This document shows, one piece after another, positions 15,001 to 21,100 of a DNA stretch of 64,000 nt. A program made the position numbers and the translations under genes. Below the pieces are notes generated by a model. That model did no database searches. It saw only the letters and a program-made list of their open reading frames with translations, and was not told the DNA's origin. Origin of the DNA: G963663315 sp965204925 (lineage in GTDB: Bacteria > Pseudomonadota > Gammaproteobacteria > Arenicellales > Poriferihabitantaceae); the NCBI GenBank assembly GCA_965204925.1, contig OZ242021.1:1922001-1986000 (forward strand). Reading direction: 5' to 3'. How positions within the stretch are numbered: the stretch's first letter is position 1; every line of letters begins with the position of its first letter.

Positions 15001-17507
15001 ACGCGGTGACCTCGGTGACCTTCGGCGATTCGGATACCACGAAGGACATCGTGATTCCGCTTGGCGATGACGATAGCGATGAGGGTAACGAGACGTTCAC
15101 GGTGACCATCGCGCCCGCGGCGGCCTTGCCGGCCGGCTTTACGCTGGGCAATGCCACGACCACGGTGACCATTACCGATGACGATTTCTCGCCGGTACTT
15201 GCGGCGATTGACGATGTGAGCTTGCGGCTCGGTCAGGCGGTGGATATTACGGCGACGGCTACGGACGCCGATAACGATACGATCACCTATGCGTGGACGC
15301 GCAAGGCGAGTGAGACCACGCCGGCGGTGCCGCAGGGCACCGATCTTGGAAAGGCTCAGCTTGCCTTCACGCCGCCCGCGGTGGGTACCTACACGTTCAC
15401 GGTGACGGCCGGTGACGGCAACGGCAATACGGACAGCGAAGAGGTCACCGTTACGGTGAGCGCGGCGGCGCGGGTATCGGTTCCCGCGACGCTAACGGTT
15501 GCCGAGAGCGCCGGCAATGCCACGGTGAGGATCACCACGGGCGCGGCCTTCGGCAAGGAAGTGACCTTCAATGTCAGCTACGGCGGCGCGGCGACCGGCG
15601 CTCCTGACCCGGCCAACGGCGACTATGACAATGACGCGGTGACCTCGGTGACCTTCGGCGATTCGGATACCACGAAGGACATCGTGATTCCGCTTGGCGA
15701 TGACGATAGCGATGAGGGTAACGAGACGTTCACGGTGACCATCGCGCCCGCGGCGGCCTTGCCGGCCGGCTTTACGCTGGGCAATGCCACGACCACGGTG
15801 ACCATTACCGATGACGATTTCTCGCCGGTACTTGCGGCGATTGACGATGTGAGCTTGCGGCTCGGTCAGGCGGTGGATATTACGGCGACGGCTACGGACG
15901 CCGATAACGATACGATCACCTATGCGTGGACGCGCAAGGCGAGTGAGACCACGCCGGCGGTGCCGCAGGGCACCGATCTTGGAAAGGCTCAGCTTGCCTT
16001 CACGCCGCCCGCGGTGGGTACCTACACGTTCACGGTGACGGCCGGTGACGGCAACGGCAATACGGACAGCGAAGAGGTCACCGTTACGGTGAGCGCGGCG
16101 GCGCGGGTATCGGTTCCCGCGACGCTAACGGTTGCCGAGAGCGCCGGCAATGCCACGGTGAGGATCACCACGGGCGCGGCCTTCGGCAAGGAAGTGACCT
16201 TCAATGTCAGCTACGGCGGCGCGGCGACCGGCGCTCCTGACCCGGCCAACGGCGACTATGACAATGACGCGGTGACCTCGGTGACCTTCGGCGATTCGGA
16301 TACCACGAAGGACATCGTGATTCCGCTTGGCGATGACGATAGCGATGAGGGTAACGAGACGTTCACGGTGACCATCGCGCCCGCGGCGGCCTTGCCGGCC
16401 GGCTTTACGCTGGGCAATGCCACGACCACGGTGACCATTACCGATGACGATTTCTCGCCGGTACTTGCGGCGATTGACGATGTGAGCTTGCGGCTCGGTC
16501 AGGCGGTGGATATTACGGCGACGGCTACGGACGCCGATAACGATACGATCACCTATGCGTGGACGCGCAAGGCGAGTGAGACCACGCCGGCGGTGCCGCA
16601 GGGCACCGATCTTGGAAAGGCTCAGCTTGCCTTCACGCCGCCCGCGGTGGGTACCTACACGTTCACGGTGACGGCCGGTGACGGCAACGGCAATACGGAC
16701 AGCGAAGAGGTCACCGTTACGGTGAGCGCGGCGGCGCGGGTATCGGTTCCCGCGACGCTAACGGTTGCCGAGAGCGCCGGCAATGCCACGGTGAGGATCA
16801 CCACGGGCGCGGCCTTCGGCAAGGAAGTGACCTTCAATGTCAGCTACGGCGGCGCGGCGACCGGCGCTCCTGACCCGGCCAACGGCGACTATGACAATGA
16901 CGCGGTGACCTCGGTGACCTTCGGCGATTCGGATACCACGAAGGACATCGTGATTCCGCTTGGCGATGACGATAGCGATGAGGGTAACGAGACGTTCACG
17001 GTGACCATCGCGCCCGCGGCGGCCTTGCCGGCCGGCTTTACGCTGGGCAATGCCACGACCACGGTGACCATTACCGATGACGATTTCTCGCCGGTACTTG
17101 CGGCGATTGACGATGTGAGCTTGCGGCTCGGTCAGGCGGTGGATATTACGGCGACGGCTACGGACGCCGATAACGATACGATCACCTATGCGTGGACGCG
17201 CAAGGCGAGTGAGACCACGCCGGCGGTGCCGCAGGGCACCGATCTTGGAAAGGCTCAGCTTGCCTTCACGCCGCCCGCGGTGGGTACCTACACGTTCACG
17301 GTGACGGCCGGTGACGGCAACGGCAATACGGACAGCGAAGAGGTCACCGTTACGGTGAGCGCGGCGGCGCGGGTATCGGTTCCCGCGACGCTAACGGTTG
17401 CCGAGAGCGCCGGCAATGCCACGGTGAGGATCACCACGGGCGCGGGCCTTCGGCAAGGAAGTGACCTTCAATGTCAGCTACGGCGGCGCGGCGACCGGCG
17501 CTCCTGA
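3..17507 (+). CDS. Giant FN3/Calx-beta/cadherin-like surface protein, N-terminal part (5' partial)
   Basis: The frame is open from the first bases of the window, so the true start and any signal peptide lie upstream. Modules in order: fibronectin type III (FN3) domains to about 525; a Cys-containing module (PCKI...ANCG) at about 530-885; two more FN3; five to six VxEGGSGxYTV / SGDVTVSG / LTHSAxGGGY beta modules at about 1465-3060 and 3415-3730; FN3 and Calx-beta; two near-identical FN3 copies (4431-4985); a second PCKI module; alternating Calx-beta (ending TxxDDD) and PKD/cadherin-like modules to 9480; then perfect 211-residue PKD+Calx-beta units. Families of this kind are secreted, calcium-binding adhesins. 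The reading stops in unit 13 only because of an extra G at 17444-17446. I infer this is one gene with the ORFs that follow, ending at 29911. Exact function and ligand are unknown. Confidence 0.9.
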   Translation, partial: WDKPDAAYGIVGWLGRLYESGSSRNKDFTTYKLNNQATLLQPELLLSDLTNGTEYTFELQAHSTGNLGASSIVTVAATPIARPREPAGLSVKAGDRKAALSWNDPGNSTITKWQVQHKAGAGKYGAWNDIENSAASTTKHTVSDLTNGISHFFRIRAVNDVGNGDPSSEIAVIPGPPCKITVRDGTGAEIVVGNLSFGNFSLTIPANCGPVTNTQYKIRKAAQDWDEVEWRQITNSGLRSFANSGTAAQPAGSEAGLIRDAQPGWYYVIARAFNEEIPGPASAPVDIWVGAPEKPGGLTITPGDSMLTLKWAAQPGKRITGWRYHYKTGEDEYGEPVDVSGGDTTMAVVTGLMNESVYTFRVQANGWGRSAWSEPVTATPAAPLPAKPAKPAKPANVTVVANDTEVTLSWNGANDPSIRAWQIQQKIGSGNYGQWADITGLGAGGTRYTVTGLLNGIEYGFRIRARNSAGAGAASDEVTAIPMKSRGVNVAPVALTVSEGGTGIYTVTLNTKPAGNVTVTVGGATGDVTASPLTLTFMETDWNVPQVVTVRAAQDEDAIADEVTLTHRVTGGGYAGAAVSNVVVRVLEDDAIGLILTPKAMSVTEGGSGSYTIALKTRPAGDVVVTAVSDFEASLRIAAGIPMTFTTDNWHDEQTVTVTAEEDADLLTDRDITVAHQAKGGGYDSRSLGTVVISVVEDDVPGVTVTPNILSVPEGGSGTYTVTLSRAPEDDVTVTVSGGSGDVTVSGSPLVFTSADWNKAQTVTVSAAHDADADTDAAVTLTHSAKGGGYDSVTIAPVVINVTEDDDNRGVTLNEASLRLAEGGSAAYTVVLDSAPSDDVVVSVGGVAGDVTVSGAPLTFTSTNWDKPQTITVSAAHDADAKTDPAVTLTHSAAGGGYEYVSIDSVLVIVTDDDEDGVTVSRSSLSIAEGASGSYTVKLNTDPVDDVSVVVGGFSGDVTVSGVPLTFTSTNWDKAQTVTVLAARDEDTDTDADVILTHQASGGDYELVQIAAVTVSVTENTPFLQLLTDPDTVTEGTEIRLVVTSDRALTGTLPVSLTLGDRGPSGFSAADITGSLGPRDFDAVFGNSATTRGIVTIATSTDADTGGAETYRITLNDGPGYALGDDVTADGTLNEGTVAVRLSQSALTVAEGGSGSYTVTLNSRPSADVTITVSGASGDVTVSGSPLEFALADWNKPQTIMVSAAQDADARTDPAVTLTHSAAGGGYASAAIADVTVTVTEDDPPVKPENLDAEAGDTQVTLSWDNANNPDISKWQVRQKTGTGSYTDWEDITGSGAATTGHTVTGLANGTVYAFRVRAVSDNGNGAASDEAVAILAGKVIALSTASSRITEGHSGKTDVTVTVTLGEAAPAAASGVPGGLSVALAVAAGSTATANTANPAVSCTSPAPAGADICWPASTQVSIGAGQQTGTFTIGILGDRIAERDETIVLTADAQGWAGGEVTLTIVNDDLPPAAPTGFSATAGDRQVALSWDDARDATITKWQYQQKTGAGSYGGWQNISGSAASTTSHTVTGLVNGTVYAFRVRAVNPVGDGDESGEETAAPMARPAAPTGFSATAGDRQVALSWDDARDATITKWQYQQKTGTGSYGGWQNISGSAASTTSHTVTGLVNGTVYAFRVRAVNPFGDGDESGEEAATPFLMAPCKIGIEEAKGLLSEPGTGLVSFKLTIPANCGRITGFQAKYKTPGQQWSAVNWKDLVLLEGRSLSYDSASQAQTTSRLGIQLSDLGRDARGERNVRVRALNGSLDGAESDPASVWMGKADAPTGLQAIAGNRSVTLKWSAQAGQGIGSWQYQYKSGRGGYGDPGRVAGASSTSVVITGLDNGVQYTFRLRAINGISESVIPIEVASDWSAEVTATPSLMATVSAPETLAVTEGTDSDATVTITAGEAFGEEVTFNVTYGGTASGAADPANGDYDNDAVTSVTFGASETTKDIVIPLTDDDKDEDTETIVVTITPAALPGGFTLGNAVTTVTIADDDASPVLTEIDNVTLRLGQAVDITASATDADDDTIAYAWTRKAGETEPALPQGTVFNEAQLAFTPPAAGTYTMTVTASDGNGNTESEDVTITVSAKAQVAVPPTLRVNESATSAVIPFTTEEAFNQAVTFNITYGGKATGGSAPVAGEHDYDNDAVTVVTFDRTEVTKNITIPLTDDELDEVDEDIKVTFLAASALPAGFVLGQAVSTVTIIDNDNTPTLSIAAPDAVTEGDSGAKNMDFTVTLSAASGQVVTVDYALDEASTATSGSDHEALADGVLTFAAGQTEKTVRVVVNGDELDEGDETVVVKLTNAENAVLATATATATATATATITDDDASPMLEALAAQTVKVGQIVSIRARATDGDNDKLSYTWMLQEDDSAPAIPGTTLLSAAQLVFTPTTVGKYPFTVTADDGNGNTASEDVVITVEPADTVSVPAALTVAEDAGIATVTVTVESAFGKPLVFEVTYGKTTVTTDVDAIGASVPANGDYDNDEVILLKFGASETTKDIVIPITDDTLDEPDETFTVGIAVADGGILPAGYVLGNDETTVTITDDDTAEKAWTLTVDPASVTEDSGTSTVTVTATRKGTVMAASDTEITVSVGGGTAASGTDYTAVNDLTISVPAGQPSAVGTFDLTVTDDDQDEVDETIEVSGALQGHDITSATLTISDDDASPVLEEIDDVTVRLGRAVNITASATDADNDTVSYVWRRKAGEATPALPQGTKLDQARLAFTPPAAGTYTMTVTASDGNGNTDREKVTITVSEAATVSVPEALTVAENAGNAVVTITAQEAFGEAVTFNVSYAAGTASGASDPANGDYDNDAVTAVTFGVSDTEKNIVIPISDDDTDEVNETFTVTIAPAAALPAGFTLGNAQTMVTIADNDRIRLDIADVSGSESGDLQFTVSASSAPAADVTFRYTVTAESGDTATEGADFTAVKTARTATIAAKATRTTITVAVTDDAIDEEDEETFTVTLSQPSVAAVIGDGVARGVIEDNDEQPTLRIVGTSQTDDTETLVDEGDTGERTAMEFRVILSETSGRAVSVDYQVEDGTATSGEDYTLSGGTLTFAAGVSGSALTQTIRGTVIGDDLDEDNEVLTVSLSGLVNAQPYGGESAGNSKNPLGGFSGQQGPGSEPPVVGPGTNPPGFKATLNQQAFGRIIDDDFSPVLAAIDDVSLRLGQAVDITATATDADNDTITYAWTRKASETTPAVPQGTDLGKAQLAFTPPAVGTYTFTVTAGDGNGNTDSEEVTVTVSAAARVSVPATLTVAESAGNATVRITTGAAFGKEVTFNVSYGGAATGAPDPANGDYDNDAVTSVTFGDSDTTKDIVIPLGDDDSDEGNETFTVTIAPAAALPAGFTLGNATTTVTITDDDFSPVLAAIDDVSLRLGQAVDITATATDADNDTITYAWTRKASETTPAVPQGTDLGKAQLAFTPPAVGTYTFTVTAGDGNGNTDSEEVTVTVSAAARVSVPATLTVAESAGNATVRITTGAAFGKEVTFNVSYGGAATGAPDPANGDYDNDAVTSVTFGDSDTTKDIVIPLGDDDSDEGNETFTVTIAPAAALPAGFTLGNATTTVTITDDDFSPVLAAIDDVSLRLGQAVDITATATDADNDTITYAWTRKASETTPAVPQGTDLGKAQLAFTPPAVGTYTFTVTAGDGNGNTDSEEVTVTVSAAARVSVPATLTVAESAGNATVRITTGAAFGKEVTFNVSYGGAATGAPDPANGDYDNDAVTSVTFGDSDTTKDIVIPLGDDDSDEGNETFTVTIAPAAALPAGFTLGNATTTVTITDDDFSPVLAAIDDVSLRLGQAVDITATATDADNDTITYAWTRKASETTPAVPQGTDLGKAQLAFTPPAVGTYTFTVTAGDGNGNTDSEEVTVTVSAAARVSVPATLTVAESAGNATVRITTGAAFGKEVTFNVSYGGAATGAPDPANGDYDNDAVTSVTFGDSDTTKDIVIPLGDDDSDEGNETFTVTIAPAAALPAGFTLGNATTTVTITDDDFSPVLAAIDDVSLRLGQAVDITATATDADNDTITYAWTRKASETTPAVPQGTDLGKAQLAFTPPAVGTYTFTVTAGDGNGNTDSEEVTVTVSAAARVSVPATLTVAESAGNATVRITTGAAFGKEVTFNVSYGGAATGAPDPANGDYDNDAVTSVTFGDSDTTKDIVIPLGDDDSDEGNETFTVTIAPAAALPAGFTLGNATTTVTITDDDFSPVLAAIDDVSLRLGQAVDITATATDADNDTITYAWTRKASETTPAVPQGTDLGKAQLAFTPPAVGTYTFTVTAGDGNGNTDSEEVTVTVSAAARVSVPATLTVAESAGNATVRITTGAAFGKEVTFNVSYGGAATGAPDPANGDYDNDAVTSVTFGDSDTTKDIVIPLGDDDSDEGNETFTVTIAPAAALPAGFTLGNATTTVTITDDDFSPVLAAIDDVSLRLGQAVDITATATDADNDTITYAWTRKASETTPAVPQGTDLGKAQLAFTPPAVGTYTFTVTASDGNGNTDSEEVTVTVSAAARVSVPATLTVAESAGNATVRITTGAAFGKEVTFNVSYGGAATGAPDPANGDYDNDAVTSVTFGDSDTTKDIVIPLGDDDSDEGNETFTVTIAPAAALPAGFTLGNATTTVTITDDDFSPVLAAIDDVSLRLGQAVDITATATDADNDTITYAWTRKASETTPAVPQGTDLGKAQLAFTPPAVGTYTFTVTAGDGNGNTDSEEVTVTVSAAARVSVPATLTVAESAGNATVRITTGAAFGKEVTFNVSYGGAATGAPDPANGDYDNDAVTSVTFGDSDTTKDIVIPLGDDDSDEGNETFTVTIAPAAALPAGFTLGNATTTVTITDDDFSPVLAAIDDVSLRLGQAVDITATATDADNDTITYAWTRKASETTPAVPQGTDLGKAQLAFTPPAVGTYTFTVTAGDGNGNTDSEEVTVTVSAAARVSVPATLTVAESAGNATVRITTGAAFGKEVTFNVSYGGAATGAPDPANGDYDNDAVTSVTFGDSDTTKDIVIPLGDDDSDEGNETFTVTIAPAAALPAGFTLGNATTTVTITDDDFSPVLAAIDDVSLRLGQAVDITATATDADNDTITYAWTRKASETTPAVPQGTDLGKAQLAFTPPAVGTYTFTVTAGDGNGNTDSEEVTVTVSAAARVSVPATLTVAESAGNATVRITTGAAFGKEVTFNVSYGGAATGAPDPANGDYDNDAVTSVTFGDSDTTKDIVIPLGDDDSDEGNETFTVTIAPAAALPAGFTLGNATTTVTITDDDFSPVLAAIDDVSLRLGQAVDITATATDADNDTITYAWTRKASETTPAVPQGTDLGKAQLAFTPPAVGTYTFTVTAGDGNGNTDSEEVTVTVSAAARVSVPATLTVAESAGNATVRITTGAAFGKEVTFNVSYGGAATGAPDPANGDYDNDAVTSVTFGDSDTTKDIVIPLGDDDSDEGNETFTVTIAPAAALPAGFTLGNATTTVTITDDDFSPVLAAIDDVSLRLGQAVDITATATDADNDTITYAWTRKASETTPAVPQGTDLGKAQLAFTPPAVGTYTFTVTAGDGNGNTDSEEVTVTVSAAARVSVPATLTVAESAGNATVRITTGAAFGKEVTFNVSYGGAATGAPDPANGDYDNDAVTSVTFGDSDTTKDIVIPLGDDDSDEGNETFTVTIAPAAALPAGFTLGNATTTVTITDDDFSPVLAAIDDVSLRLGQAVDITATATDADNDTITYAWTRKASETTPAVPQGTDLGKAQLAFTPPAVGTYTFTVTAGDGNGNTDSEEVTVTVSAAARVSVPATLTVAESAGNATVRITTGAGLRQGSDLQCQLRRRGDRRS
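4431..4985 (+). repeat. Near-identical duplicated FN3 module, 285-bp period
   Basis: Two consecutive FN3 domains begin at CCGACCGGATTCAGCGCG (4431 and 4716) and share nearly all bases, differing at a few positions (for example GCGCC versus TACGG in the KTGxGSYGGW segment, and PVGDG versus PFGDG near the end). This is a second, smaller recent duplication inside the giant gene. Confidence 0.85.
6948..6989 (+). repeat. Hexanucleotide tandem repeat coding (Ala-Thr)n
   Basis: Seven in-frame 6-bp units, four GCCACG then three GCTACG, code for Ala-Thr dipeptides just before the ITDDD end of a Calx-beta module. Because the unit length is a multiple of three, copy-number change would alter length without breaking the frame. 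A comparable 9-bp repeat (AAACCCGCA x3) codes for Lys-Pro-Ala at 1161-1187. Confidence 0.85.
17444..17446 (+). other. Frameshift 1: extra G in repeat unit 13
   Basis: All other copies read GGCGCGGCCTTCGG; here it reads GGCGCGGGCCTTCGG. The extra G moves translation out of the repeat frame and gives a stop at 17505-17507. Confidence 0.93.
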
Positions 17508-18141
17508 CCCGGCCAACGGCGACTATGACAATGACGCGGTGACCTCGGTGACCTTCGGCGATTCGGATACCACGAAGGACATCGTGATTCCGCTTGGCGA
17601 TGACGATAGCGATGAGGGTAACGAGACGTTCACGGTGACCATCGCGCCCGCGGCGGCCTTGCCGGCCGGCTTTACGCTGGGCAATGCCACGACCACGGTG
17701 ACCATTACCGATGACGATTTCTCGCCGGTACTTGCGGCGATTGACGATGTGAGCTTGCGGCTCGGTCAGGCGGTGGATATTACGGCGACGGCTACGGACG
17801 CCGATAACGATACGATCACCTATGCGTGGACGCGCAAGGCGAGTGAGACCACGCCGGCGGTGCCGCAGGGCACCGATCTTGGAAAGGCTCAGCTTGCCTT
17901 CACGCCGCCCGCGGTGGGTACCTACACGTTCACGGTGACGGCCGGTGACGGCAACGGCAATACGGACAGCGAAGAGGTCACCGTTACGGTGAGCGCGGCG
18001 GCGCGGGTATCGGTTCCCGCGACGCTAACGGTTGCCGAGAGCGCCGGCAATGCCACGGTGAGGAATCACCACGGGCGCGGCCTTCGGCAAGGAAGTGACC
18101 TTCAATGTCAGCTACGGCGGCGCGGCGACCGGCGCTCCTGA
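17461..18141 (+). CDS. Giant surface protein, middle fragment between two frameshifts
   Basis: This stretch continues the same repeat protein in the next frame: Calx-beta half of unit 13, then the PKD-like half and start of Calx-beta of unit 14. It begins at a GTG that is merely an internal Val codon in every other copy, and no ribosome binding site precedes it. It ends because of a second 1-base insertion (extra A at 18064-18065). Removing the two inserted bases joins it seamlessly to the flanking ORFs, so it is not an independent gene. It is either a consensus error or a genuine break in the array. Confidence 0.6.
   Translation: MTFNVSYGGAATGAPDPANGDYDNDAVTSVTFGDSDTTKDIVIPLGDDDSDEGNETFTVTIAPAAALPAGFTLGNATTTVTITDDDFSPVLAAIDDVSLRLGQAVDITATATDADNDTITYAWTRKASETTPAVPQGTDLGKAQLAFTPPAVGTYTFTVTAGDGNGNTDSEEVTVTVSAAARVSVPATLTVAESAGNATVRNHHGRGLRQGSDLQCQLRRRGDRRS
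18064..18065 (+). other. Frameshift 2: extra A in repeat unit 14
   Basis: All other copies read GTGAGGATCACC; here it reads GTGAGGAATCACC. Together with the insertion in unit 13 it accounts for the 2-base phase displacement of all later units. Confidence 0.93.
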
Positions 18142-21100
18142 CCCGGCCAACGGCGACTATGACAATGACGCGGTGACCTCGGTGACCTTCGGCGATTCGG
18201 ATACCACGAAGGACATCGTGATTCCGCTTGGCGATGACGATAGCGATGAGGGTAACGAGACGTTCACGGTGACCATCGCGCCCGCGGCGGCCTTGCCGGC
18301 CGGCTTTACGCTGGGCAATGCCACGACCACGGTGACCATTACCGATGACGATTTCTCGCCGGTACTTGCGGCGATTGACGATGTGAGCTTGCGGCTCGGT
18401 CAGGCGGTGGATATTACGGCGACGGCTACGGACGCCGATAACGATACGATCACCTATGCGTGGACGCGCAAGGCGAGTGAGACCACGCCGGCGGTGCCGC
18501 AGGGCACCGATCTTGGAAAGGCTCAGCTTGCCTTCACGCCGCCCGCGGTGGGTACCTACACGTTCACGGTGACGGCCGGTGACGGCAACGGCAATACGGA
18601 CAGCGAAGAGGTCACCGTTACGGTGAGCGCGGCGGCGCGGGTATCGGTTCCCGCGACGCTAACGGTTGCCGAGAGCGCCGGCAATGCCACGGTGAGGATC
18701 ACCACGGGCGCGGCCTTCGGCAAGGAAGTGACCTTCAATGTCAGCTACGGCGGCGCGGCGACCGGCGCTCCTGACCCGGCCAACGGCGACTATGACAATG
18801 ACGCGGTGACCTCGGTGACCTTCGGCGATTCGGATACCACGAAGGACATCGTGATTCCGCTTGGCGATGACGATAGCGATGAGGGTAACGAGACGTTCAC
18901 GGTGACCATCGCGCCCGCGGCGGCCTTGCCGGCCGGCTTTACGCTGGGCAATGCCACGACCACGGTGACCATTACCGATGACGATTTCTCGCCGGTACTT
19001 GCGGCGATTGACGATGTGAGCTTGCGGCTCGGTCAGGCGGTGGATATTACGGCGACGGCTACGGACGCCGATAACGATACGATCACCTATGCGTGGACGC
19101 GCAAGGCGAGTGAGACCACGCCGGCGGTGCCGCAGGGCACCGATCTTGGAAAGGCTCAGCTTGCCTTCACGCCGCCCGCGGTGGGTACCTACACGTTCAC
19201 GGTGACGGCCGGTGACGGCAACGGCAATACGGACAGCGAAGAGGTCACCGTTACGGTGAGCGCGGCGGCGCGGGTATCGGTTCCCGCGACGCTAACGGTT
19301 GCCGAGAGCGCCGGCAATGCCACGGTGAGGATCACCACGGGCGCGGCCTTCGGCAAGGAAGTGACCTTCAATGTCAGCTACGGCGGCGCGGCGACCGGCG
19401 CTCCTGACCCGGCCAACGGCGACTATGACAATGACGCGGTGACCTCGGTGACCTTCGGCGATTCGGATACCACGAAGGACATCGTGATTCCGCTTGGCGA
19501 TGACGATAGCGATGAGGGTAACGAGACGTTCACGGTGACCATCGCGCCCGCGGCGGCCTTGCCGGCCGGCTTTACGCTGGGCAATGCCACGACCACGGTG
19601 ACCATTACCGATGACGATTTCTCGCCGGTACTTGCGGCGATTGACGATGTGAGCTTGCGGCTCGGTCAGGCGGTGGATATTACGGCGACGGCTACGGACG
19701 CCGATAACGATACGATCACCTATGCGTGGACGCGCAAGGCGAGTGAGACCACGCCGGCGGTGCCGCAGGGCACCGATCTTGGAAAGGCTCAGCTTGCCTT
19801 CACGCCGCCCGCGGTGGGTACCTACACGTTCACGGTGACGGCCGGTGACGGCAACGGCAATACGGACAGCGAAGAGGTCACCGTTACGGTGAGCGCGGCG
19901 GCGCGGGTATCGGTTCCCGCGACGCTAACGGTTGCCGAGAGCGCCGGCAATGCCACGGTGAGGATCACCACGGGCGCGGCCTTCGGCAAGGAAGTGACCT
20001 TCAATGTCAGCTACGGCGGCGCGGCGACCGGCGCTCCTGACCCGGCCAACGGCGACTATGACAATGACGCGGTGACCTCGGTGACCTTCGGCGATTCGGA
20101 TACCACGAAGGACATCGTGATTCCGCTTGGCGATGACGATAGCGATGAGGGTAACGAGACGTTCACGGTGACCATCGCGCCCGCGGCGGCCTTGCCGGCC
20201 GGCTTTACGCTGGGCAATGCCACGACCACGGTGACCATTACCGATGACGATTTCTCGCCGGTACTTGCGGCGATTGACGATGTGAGCTTGCGGCTCGGTC
20301 AGGCGGTGGATATTACGGCGACGGCTACGGACGCCGATAACGATACGATCACCTATGCGTGGACGCGCAAGGCGAGTGAGACCACGCCGGCGGTGCCGCA
20401 GGGCACCGATCTTGGAAAGGCTCAGCTTGCCTTCACGCCGCCCGCGGTGGGTACCTACACGTTCACGGTGACGGCCGGTGACGGCAACGGCAATACGGAC
20501 AGCGAAGAGGTCACCGTTACGGTGAGCGCGGCGGCGCGGGTATCGGTTCCCGCGACGCTAACGGTTGCCGAGAGCGCCGGCAATGCCACGGTGAGGATCA
20601 CCACGGGCGCGGCCTTCGGCAAGGAAGTGACCTTCAATGTCAGCTACGGCGGCGCGGCGACCGGCGCTCCTGACCCGGCCAACGGCGACTATGACAATGA
20701 CGCGGTGACCTCGGTGACCTTCGGCGATTCGGATACCACGAAGGACATCGTGATTCCGCTTGGCGATGACGATAGCGATGAGGGTAACGAGACGTTCACG
20801 GTGACCATCGCGCCCGCGGCGGCCTTGCCGGCCGGCTTTACGCTGGGCAATGCCACGACCACGGTGACCATTACCGATGACGATTTCTCGCCGGTACTTG
20901 CGGCGATTGACGATGTGAGCTTGCGGCTCGGTCAGGCGGTGGATATTACGGCGACGGCTACGGACGCCGATAACGATACGATCACCTATGCGTGGACGCG
21001 CAAGGCGAGTGAGACCACGCCGGCGGTGCCGCAGGGCACCGATCTTGGAAAGGCTCAGCTTGCCTTCACGCCGCCCGCGGTGGGTACCTACACGTTCACG

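Noticed and set aside
17461..18141. Independent 226-codon gene
   Set aside because: It starts at an internal Val codon of the repeat and exists only because of the two flanking insertions.
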